A DNA stretch of 64,000 nt from Meandrina meandrites (lineage: Eukaryota > Cnidaria > Anthozoa > Scleractinia > Meandrinidae): contig OY855908.1 in assembly GCA_963693305.1 (NCBI GenBank), positions 20,204,493 to 20,268,492 of the forward strand. Direction: 5' to 3'. The position numbers and the translations under genes were made by a program. Every line of letters starts with the position of its first letter. The first letter of the stretch is position 1. The notes below the pieces were generated by a model. It saw nothing but the letters and a program-made list of their open reading frames with translations, made no database searches and was not told the DNA's origin. Positions 44,401-55,700 of this stretch are shown here, piece by piece.

Positions 44401-47400
44401 CATCAGTCTTCAGCGACTGATATTTTAAAGGGCGGACAGGAAGGAGTTAAGGGAGTGGGAGTCGATAATGCAACGAGAGGCTAGTGGGGACGAGTCAGGT
44501 CTATGAGCCTGTAGCTGTGACTATAGCACTTTCCATTAATAATCCATAAGTAGCATCTTTGGAACTGCATACACCATTATACCCATTTGGCAATAACATT
44601 TTCCCCAATTTTAAATACAATTTTACATCTCTACTTTAAAGTGTTAGCCTATGCCTTTCTTATTTACCCCATATGACAGCTTCATGTATTTATTCCTATA
44701 CTCTACGCTACGCTCTACTCTACTGTACGCTTTTAGTCTAATTTAATGTGCTCTACTCTACGCTACGCTACTCTTCTCCATGCTACACTCTACTGTACTG
44801 TACACTTCTAGTCTAATGTAATGTTCTCTACTCTACTCTGTGATGCCCTGCTACTTTACTCTTTGCTTAACGCTAATCTCTACTACACTTTTCTCAACTC
44901 TACTTGACTCTACGCTATGCTACGCCTCTCTACTCAACTCTATACTCTACCCTACTCTAAAAAAAGATTAGTGAACTAGTATGCAAATATTGAACGAAGA
45001 CAGGTTATCTGTTGAAATTGGAAGAGATATGTTATACAAATAAAGATATAGGTACAACACTTAGATGCTGGAATGCAACTAGTGTGTAAATGCAACCCTT
45101 TCATAATGTAACGCAAAATGTGCTGGAGGTAACACATGCATGTATACTGGGATAGAATAGGATAAAATGACAACACCTTGGCCGAAAACAATTTCAAAAA
45201 GATACATATCATGATATAAGGTAAATGAAATGATACAACCTGTGTACTGGTAGAGAGTAGAGTAGAGTAAATTACAGTAGAGTAGTGAAGAGTCGAATAG
45301 AATAGTGTAGAGTAGAGTACATTAGACTAGAAGAGTACAGAAGAGAAGAGTAGAGTAGAGCATAGCAAAGCGTATCATAAAGTTAAGTAGAGTAGAGGTA
45401 CATGTCGAGGTAGAGGTAGAGGTAGAGTAGAGTACTATATACATGTAATATACTGAGTACAAAATGGACTGATCTATGGGTGTACATTCTATGCTAAAGT
45501 TTAGTTTATAGGTGGACACCAAACTGTCTTGACCAATCTTAACCTATCTCTACTACTCTACGGGTCTACGAGCGTACAAGAGCTAACTATTTATATGCTA
45601 CTACTGTACTAAGTAGAAGCGTAGAGCTCTACGAAAATTTCTACGCCTATTTCAACCTCATAAAACGTGCTGGGTATATTCATCTCATGTCCAAACACCT
45701 CGAAGTTCGTCAAAAATACTCCGTTACACGTCGTATTGTCAACTCTCTTCTCGGTGTTTGGAAATGTGATGAAACACTCTCCCTAGTGTTTGATATATTA
45801 CTTCAATATCTGCAAAGAAAGCCAGAACTTGCCAGAACCTGCAGGGGTTACATCACTAGTAGGGAAAATAACACAAAACTAAAGATAGCCAGGGATGACG
45901 TAAACCTCATATTGTGTGACTTGCGTGACTACTTTGCTAGTCGGTTACTCGTAGTACAAACAAATTAAATTTAATGGTGACTTTTGAGGTTGAAAGCTGT
46001 TAATTAACAAAAATGGAATTTCTAAAAGCATGGTTATAAGCTTTTTGCAACTTCCTGTTTTGCCATAATTTTGTCACGTTTGCCTGCTGGGATTGGTCAG
46101 GCTTTTGTCTTAAAAATTATCCCTCTGCATCTGCAAAGATTTACTTGTTACTGTAGGTTTGCTCATCCTCAGAGGACCAGGGGCAGTTAGTCGGGACAAA
46201 ACGAAGTAAGCCAGGCAGAAATCGTAGCAAAGAAAGTTTTCAAGGAAAGCGGAAAGAGGCCCTGGGAAACTAGTCTCTCCAGACCATTTCCAAATGGTCT
46301 GTGAACGAAATGACATTTTACGTAATGAAAACAGCCCCTAGGTATCTTGCGTCTAAAGGCCTGGTGGAAAGGCCCGTCTGCATATTCAAAGAGGGGGTGA
46401 AGAAGATGGAAGGATCTGGAGGTACGTGCACACCAAACACAGGCAGAGCTAATAATAATAAAAAGGTTCTTTTTGCACATTTAAAATTCTCAATGCGCTT
46501 AGAATTGCACATGATTAAAAAGAATTAAAAAAAACATGAAAGTAAAAATGCTGTTAAATACAGAAATTCACTATTAAGATAAAAAGAGTTAAAATATCAA
46601 ACTAGCTAAAAAATCTAACTAAAATCTATGACTAGGTTAAACATAGGCACGCTAAGCGTGCAGGAGTTATTTTTTCAATTGATTGGGTTGCTTGGGGTAA
46701 GACTGGGTGTTACTCCTGTTGGGATGGTTGAGCTATTTGTGCATGGTGCATCACTAACTACATAGCCCCTTACTACGACTAAGAGGCATTTTTTGAAAAA
46801 AAATGCTTGCAGACAAAATAATTTTTATGTGCAATTTGTTAAGTCAAAACTGTTTCGTTCAATAGTAAATTTTTATCATTTAGAAAAAACAAGAACTAAT
46901 TTAATTGTCAAAATGGCTTATTCTGTTAGCGCTTACTTTGTTGCTAGCTTTTTAGTGCAGAATGCACTATCGTGATGGTTATGTGGGCTGCCGTCCACTA
47001 AACCGCTAAGGCCCTAAGGCGCTATGGTGTAAACTTTGATAGCTGATTAAGTAATTAATATTAATTAATTAACTAATTAATTATCCTTATGAAAGGGGTA
47101 AAGGGTGGGTGGTACCTGACTGTAAAACACAGAGTGTCTCTACGTTACTTTTATATGAAGAACGCAAAGACTATATATTTGTTTCTGAAAGCCCAACGCT
47201 GTTCATGTGGTACTATTTTTCCAAGAAAAGGGAATTTTGTGGTAAACGCATGTGCAGAAGATAAGTCTAGGTTACAGTCTTGAACTCTCACGGATGTCAC
47301 ATGCCTTTCCTCGTGGCACGATTGTTGTAGACTCCGTGGTGCCAAGTTAAAACCGCAATTAATTAAATAAGACGTTATGGCATCGCAGTGCTTTGGGTGA

Positions 47401-49733
47401 AATAACTATTTACTTTAATATTCTTCAGGAACCAAAAAAGCCTTTCTGTTTATTAATTTATAACATCAGTGTTATAACTGGTTTTATTATTGAAAGCAAA
47501 GCAATTGCCATCGAACTCTCCGTGAACTCGCAGTGTTCGTATTGAAAAAAAAAAAATCAACAACAGCTTCTCATTGCAGAGCGTTGGTAAATACAGTGTA
47601 TCAGACATGGTGTCTTCGAATTAAATATGCAAAACCTTGTAAAGGGATTTTTGGTGCAAATTTCAAATATTTCAGCTGTGCTACGCTTTGAAAACCCTTC
47701 TTGATTTGATCCCTCTATTACTTTTCGAGAAACGACTTTCGTGACAGTTGAATTGAAACATCATCGTTCATTGTGTTAAAACTCAGTCAAGTGGAAAAAC
47801 GAGACAACCTATTATGGATTACGCTGATTGGCCAAAAGTGTGACGGCTCAGAGAAGCAGAAGCGGTTTGGGATTTCCGGGCGTAGAAAACCAAATTTTAA
47901 CCAACTGAAGTTTGAATTCACGGGACAAGTCGAATGGGACTAAGTTTTCTGCTTTCTTGGTCCCAGCAATAATTTAATAGTTAAAATAACGAGCAATAAC
48001 AAAATAGCGGAAAAATATGTTTGAACGAAAAAAGTATCATACGACATACTTTGAAATGAAAAACAAAAGTATCATGTAACAGTGTTTTGCAGAAAAACAG
48101 AAGTGTCATGTTTCAACTGAAAACAGTTCTGTTGCGGTAGTAAGACCTAGCAAAGATAATAAGCGTGATTATCACGTCTGGCGTTTTAATGTCTTATTGA
48201 AAGTGAAATTAGGTAAACAAACAAAATACATAAAACACCGTACTTTAAATTAATCAGCCACTTCGCATTCTGCACTGTCCTTTGAGTCTCTGAGTGTACA
48301 ACCGTAACGCGATACTTTTGTTTGTTACAGGATACTTTTGTGTTTTTGTCAAACACTGTAAAACGATGCCTTTGTTTTTTTAAAATGCATGTAACATGAC
48401 ACTTTTGTTTATCTCACTTTTGTAACATGACACTTTTGTTTTCTTGAAAACACCATGTCTCCATTGAGTAATCGAAAAGTAATAAACAAATCAAATCAAA
48501 AACTATATTTTTAGAAAAGCTTTTAAAGCGTAGTACACCTGTCGTAAATGTAAATTTTCAGTAAACAAACATGAGTTGGTCTAATGCTGTATGTAATTTC
48601 TACTATGGTCAGCAAAACTAGCCCGTCCCAACCAACGCTCGAATAACAATTTAGTGTTGGGTCTTTTGCTGGCGGCGTGTGCGTTGTAAGCAGGCGAGCG
48701 TTTCAAATCCGGGGTTAATTCATAACTCACCGATTCCGCCTCCTACAAATCGAAAATCTTCAAATGAAATCGCTGGCTTACAACTGTGTCAGATTACTTC
48801 CCCTTTATAAACAGCAATTTCATTGGTTCTGATAGTACCTCAAGCCTGATTGGTGTGACATACAAACATACTCCACTGACTGACTGACTGACTACACGGT
48901 CCATCGCGCCGACTAAAGAGTTATTTTTGGAAAAAATAACTCAAAAACTATTACAAAAAAGAAATGTTTTAAGATTCTTTTTAAAAATCGCTATGCTCTC
49001 AGACTGCTATTGTTCAACTGCTGTCTGTTAACCTGACTTGATCGCATTTGACTAGATACAAGGCAATGAGTGGAAACCCAAAAGTTTTCAGAGAAAGAAA
49101 ATCACAGTAACTGAAGATAGGGTGGCGACTCATCAGCATGTGGATCATCCTCTCTTTCCCTGAATCACACAACAGTGATTTGCTGAACTTTGTACTATCT
49201 TGTACAAAATTTTAAGTGGGATCTTGCAGAGATTTTGATAATCTTGGTGAGATTGCCAAAACTTTGCAAAGCTCGCCGAGGGAAGCAACAAGATTCTTGG
49301 CTAACTTTTGGCTCTAAAGATTTTGATTTTGACCTTTCTGAAAATCACTCCAGTGAGTGATCTTCGCAGTTGACCTCGCTCCCAATGTGTGGCTTCATAG
49401 CTTAAATTGGAAATTCACTGCAAACATCACATATCACCTTCATATATATCTGCAGTTCATATATGAATCATTTCATATACATTACATCATTTCACTCCTT
49501 TCACGGGAAAATATGAACTCACAATTGACCTCGCTCCCAATGTGTGGCTTCATAGCTCAGTTGGTAGAGCATCGCACCGGTATCGCGGAGGTCACGGGTT
49601 CAAATCCCGTTGAAGCCCTGATTTTTTTCAGGCTTCTTTCTTCCAATTGCTTAAATTGGAAATTCACTGCAAATATCACATATCACCTTCATATATATCT
49701 GCCGTTCATATATGAATCATTTCATATACATTA

Positions 49734-49793
<60 letters not shown>

Positions 49794-52700
49794 GACAACG
49801 TATTATTATTATGACAACGATGATGTCTCGAGTGGTGTCAGACCTTAGTCTGGTGAGATTCTCTGCGAGTTTTTGGCCACCTACATTTTGATTTCTCTGC
49901 GTGATGCAAGATCTCAGTGGCTAAAAACTTGGCAAGATTGGCGAAATCTCAGTTAATTTTCTTACACTCAGGCATAACATTGTCCATTGTTGCAAACAAA
50001 CATGCCAGCCTGTTTTTAAGTTTAAAAATCTGTAGCACTGAGTTTGTTTATACTTAGCTCTTTTTTACTGAGCAGGAACTCTGTATAGGAGAATCCTGAC
50101 CTAGGTAGTGAGTACAGACCAAACACAGTGGTAATTGTGAAGAACAGCTCCCCTCAACCGACTGTTGGTTGTCTGTCGGCCGACAGGCTACCGACAGGCC
50201 ACCGACAGACGACCGACAGGTTACCGACAGTTTCCCAAAACAGACATTTTACTGTAAGATAGAGCAGAAAAAGCAGGAGTTGACCCGACACAGAAAGCAA
50301 TAAGACCAGGTAAACATTGTATTTTATCATAAGTGAGGTCTGTTCTCACAACTGAGGTCAAAATTCTCCCATACAAATAAACTAAGCTCGGATTTTATGG
50401 CGAAACTAGAAAACTTTTCAGTTTAAAAATTTGCTTCTGCTTGCTGTACTCGTTGACATTTTGCTAGTGAACAGCCATCACGGAAAAAATTGAACACGGA
50501 AAAAATTGAACAAGAGATGGTCAAAATCATTGGCAGGTATGTTTTCAATTTCTCTAGCCTCGTTTATTAACAGAGAGAATATTCTATGGTACCTATTTTA
50601 GTTTTAGTTTAATCATGCAGTGCTTTTAACTTCTGGCCAGGCAATAACAACAAATTCGTTGCCAGCAGTTGGTGTTTTGCCAGGTCTGAAGCTTTTTGGC
50701 TCTTCCATTTATTATTTTTTAGCAGAAACAAGTCAACATTTTTGCATTTTTGTTTGTTAATTTCTCAGCATAAGTGCAACCGGTCTAGATACCAGTTTTG
50801 ATGGGAAAATCTAGAGCGCAGACAATATCTGCAGAGGAGGGGAGTCAGGGGAGTATAAGGGAAGGAAGAAGGCAGTGAGTCCACAATCCTAACTGTTCAG
50901 CTGCCAAAGGTTAATTTTTCTTAAACACATTATCTTAAGTAACACAATTACTCACAATTTCATAGAGAGAGCTTAAGCTTTCTTGATCCATAATAGAAGT
51001 GTTCACATTATACAGTGCATCTTTTATCTCATCCATATGAACATGAAGACTGCTGAGGAAGATTCCCACAGCCTGTGATCTCTTGTTGTCCAACAAATGA
51101 ACCACTTGCTGTTTTACTCTGTGCGTGCGTCTAGACGAGAGACGTTTTTCTTCTGATTTTCTCTCCACTTTGGCAAACATATCAGCAAAATCATTGACAT
51201 TGATAACTGGTTCTTCAAGTGTTGCCCACACTGTTTCATTGGCCTCAATCTCTGGGTTGCAGTGTGACACTTGATTTAGCTGTATTCGCTTCCAAAACAA
51301 AGGCTTCATTGGGGATGCTGCATAAAAAATAATGTTTAAAATTGATCAACAGACAATTCAAATAAAACTTCCCTACTGCTTCAAATACCAAGCTGATATA
51401 GCACCTTTCACTAGGGTAGCTTAGGCTCAAGACTGCTGATCACGTACCAGTAAAACAGAGTTACATGTAACCTAAAAGAAAAGCTATAAAGAACAGCCTG
51501 CTGATGGCACAGATGGAGGAGAATAAAAAACCATACAAAATGTCTTAGTTTATGGCTTGCATATTAAGGTTGCTGTCAACAAAATAGCGAGGGTGCCTTC
51601 TAAGAAAATCATAACTTGAATCTTAATTTTAGCCAGTTTTATATTGCTTCTATGAGATACCAGAATGCTGGAAATTTAAAAAAAAAAAAAAGAAAAAAAG
51701 AAAAATCTTTCTTTTATATAATTTGTTTCTACAACAAGTTCCATGATTTTTGTATTTGTATAGGAGCCGTCATTTTTATCCCTTCCCTCCCCAAGCGCTC
51801 CACCATTTCTCCCTTCAGTAACCAGTTTTACTGGCTTAATCTGACAGATAGTCTGCTTTCGGGAACACATTTTATCCCCTGATTACTTACCCCAAGAATT
51901 TGACATTCAATTCCAGAATAACTGCTAACTGTGGGTTATTTAATCTACTTTTGAACAACCAGGCCCAGCATGCTCATAGACCACTTCAGATGTGAGTGGA
52001 AAGTAGAGATAATCCCTATTGACTGGTGCAAGCTTTAAGGCCTTATTGTCAAACTGCCAAAGAAGGACGATCTAGGAAAATCGTGATGAATAGAGAGTGT
52101 TAACACTGCTCTCAATCCCAAGCAAGGTCTTACTAAGACAATAAAAATCAGAGAGAAAGAGTCAGGCTTCCATAGAGGAACTGAATGCATCAATCAGCAG
52201 GTTGAGAGAAGAACAGCCAGGCTTCCATAGAGAAACAGGATGTATCAACCAGGTTGAGAGAAAAACAGTCAGGCTTCGATAGAGAAACAGGATGCATCAA
52301 CCAGGTTGAAAGAAAAACAGTCAGGCTTTGATAGAGAAACAGGATGCATCAACCAGGTTGAGAGAGGAACCGTCAGGCTTCCATAGAGAAACAGGATGCA
52401 TCAACCAGGTTGAGAGAAGAACAGTCAGGCTTCCATAGAGAAACAGGATGCATCAACCAGGTTGAGAGAAGAACAGTCAGGCTTCCATAGAGAAAGAGGA
52501 TGCATCAACCAGGTTGAGAGAAGAACAGTCAGGCTTCCATAGAAACAGGATGTATCAACCAGGTTGAGAGAAGGACAGTTAGGCTTCCATAGAGGAACAA
52601 GATGCATCAACCAGGTTGAGAGAAGAACAGTCAGGCTTCCATAGAGGAACAGGATGCATCAACCAGGTTGAGAGAAGAACAGTCAGGCTTCGATAGAGAA

Positions 52701-55700
52701 ACAGGATGCATCAACCACGTTGAGAGAAGAGCAGTCAGGCTTCCATTAAGACAGGGGATGCATCAACCACGTTGAGAGGAGAACAGTCAGGCTTCCATAG
52801 GGGAACAAGATGCATCAACCAGGTTGAGAGAAGAACAGTCAGGCCTCCATAGGAACAGGATGCATCAACCAGGTTGAGAGAAGAAACGTCAGGCTTCCAT
52901 AGGAACAGGATGCATCAACCAGGTTGAGAGAAGAACAGTCAGGCTTCCATAGAGGAACAGGATACATCAACCAGGTTGAGAGAAGAACAGTCAGGCTTTC
53001 ATAGGAACAGGATGCATCAACCAGTTTGAGAGAAAAACAGTCAGGCTTCAATAGAGAAACAGGATGCATCAACCAGGTTGAGAGAAGAACAGTCAGGCTT
53101 TCATAGGAACAGGATGCATCAACCAGGTTGAGAGAAGAACAGTCAGGCTTCCATAGAGAAACAGGATGCATCAACCAGGTTGAGAGAAGAGCAGTCAGGT
53201 TTTGATAGAGAAACAGGATGCATCAACCAGGTTGAGAGAACAACAGTCAGGCTTCCATCGAGGAACAGGATGCATCAACCACGTTGAGAGAAGAACAGTC
53301 AGGCATCCATAGAGGAACAGGATGCATCAACCAGGTTGAGAGAAGAACAGTCAGGCTTCCATAGAGGAACAGGATGCATCAACCAGGTTGAGAGAAAAAC
53401 AGTCAGGCTTCCTTAGAGGAACAGGATGCATCAACCACGTTGAGAGAAGAACAGTCAGGCTTCCATAGAGAAACAGGATGCATCAACCAGGTTGAGAGAA
53501 GAATAGTCAGGCTTCCATAGAGGAACAGGATGCATCAACCAGTTTGAGAGAAAAACAGTCAGGCTTCCATAGAGAAACAGGATGCATCACCCAGGTTGAG
53601 AGAAGAATAGTCAGGCTTCCATAGAGGAACAGGATGCATCAACCAGTTTGAGAGAAAAACAGTCAGGCTTCCATAGAGAAACAGGATGCATCAACCAGGT
53701 TGAGAGAAGAACAGTCAGGCTTCCATAGAGGAACAGGATGCATCAACCACGTTGAGAGAAGAACAATCAGGCTTCCATAGAGAAACAGGATGCATCAACC
53801 AGGTTGAGAGAACAACAGTCAGGCTTCCATTGAGACACAGGATACATCAACCACGTTGAGAGGAGAACAGTCAGGCTTCCATAGAGGAACAAGATGCATC
53901 AACCAGGTTGAGAGAAAAACAGTCAGGCTTCCATAGAGGAACAAGATGCATCATCCAGGTTGAGAGAAAAACAGTCAGGCTTCCATAGAGAAACAGGATG
54001 CATCAACCAGGTTGAGAGAAGAACAGTCAGGCTTCCATTAAGACACAGGATGCATCAACCACATTGAGAGGAGAACAGTCAGGCTTCCATAGGGGAACAA
54101 GATGCATCAACCAGGTTGAGAGAAGAACAGTCAGGCTTCCATAGAGAAACAGGATGCATCAACCAGGTTGAGAGAGGAACCGTCAGGCTTCCATAGAGAA
54201 ACAGGATGCATCAACCAGGTTGAGAGAAGAACAGTCAGGCTTCCATAGAGGAACAGGATGCATCCACCACGTTGAGAGGAGAACAGTCAGGCTTCCATAG
54301 AGGAACAAGATGCATCAACCAGGTTGAGAGAAGAACAGTCAGGCTTCCATTGAGACACAGGATGCATCAACCACGTTGAGAGGAGAACAGCCAGGCTTCC
54401 ATAGAGGAACAAGATGCATCAACCAGGTTGAGAGAAGAACAGTCAGGCTTCCATTGAGACACAGGATGCATCAACCACGTTGAGAGGAGAACAGTTAGGC
54501 TTCCATAGAGGAACAAGATCCATCAACCAGGTTGAGAGAAGAACAGTCAGGCTTCCATAGGAACAGGATGCATCAACCAGTTTGAGAGAAGAACAGTCAG
54601 GCTTCCATAGAGAAACAGGATGTATCAACTAGGTTGAGAGAAGAACAGTCAGGCTTCCATAGACAAACGGGATGCATCAACCAGGTAGAGAGAAGAACAG
54701 TCAGCCTTCCATAGGAACAAGATGCATCAACCAGGTTGAGAGAAGAACAGTCAGCCTCCTATAGAGGAACAAGATGCATCAACAAGGTTGAGAGAAGAAC
54801 AGTCAGGCTTCCATAGAGAAACAGGATGCATCAACCAGGTTGAGAGAAGAACAGTCAGCCTTCCATAGAGAAACAGGATGCATCAACCAGGTTGAGAGAA
54901 GGACAGTCAGGCTTCCATTGAGGAAAAGGATGGATCAGTCACATATTTTCTTTGTCTGGAATGGAACATGACCTGCACATAATCTTCAACAAATTAAAGG
55001 TGTTTGACAGTGTACATGTAGAGAGACTATGGAAGATACTAAAACACAAAGGAATTCTACCTAGGATCATTTCATTCATAGGCATTTTCTATGACTGCTC
55101 TGAGAGCAGTGTTGTCATTGAACAAAATCCGGCTGTCAGAGTCATTTCCTGTTGAGGCTGGAATGAGGCAAAGGTGCATTCTCTCCCCAAACATGTTCCT
55201 AACCATCATAAATCAGATCATAAGAAATAGCACTTCAACCAACCTAGAGATATAGTGGACTCCTCTTACTCATTTTGAAGATCATGAAATTATGTTGATG
55301 ACCTGGCTGTATTATTGACTAAACATGCCCATAAAAGGAAACAAACAGGTCAAATGCCTTTTCAAAGCAGACTGACCTGTACATAAGCGAGAAGACCCAG
55401 ATTTAATACACATCAACTCAATACCCAAATCCAGTCTTAATAGATCACACAGAACTGGAGTCTGCTGATGACTTCACATATATAATTACCTGGCCAGTGT
55501 CATCAGCAAACAAAGCCACTCAGAAACACATTACGACAAGGCTTAGAAAAGCTCGAGGAGCATTTGAGTGGAGCAATCTGGAAGTCAAACAATAAATGCA
55601 GCTTAGAAACCAGCTGTACAACAGCCATGTGATTAATTGGTGTTATTGCTATTTGGCTTTGAGTGTTGGAGAAAGACAAAGAAGGACATCGCTAGTCATT

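Noticed and set aside
49357..49848. 163-codon plus-strand open frame including [19 protein letters not shown]
   Set aside because: It is read-through of the tRNA-Thr-like gene and a microsatellite; this translation is a known false protein from tRNA sequence.
52425..54628. Minus-strand frames of the [15 protein letters not shown] type
   Set aside because: Antisense of the 52-bp LINE-derived minisatellite; periodic and without independent support.
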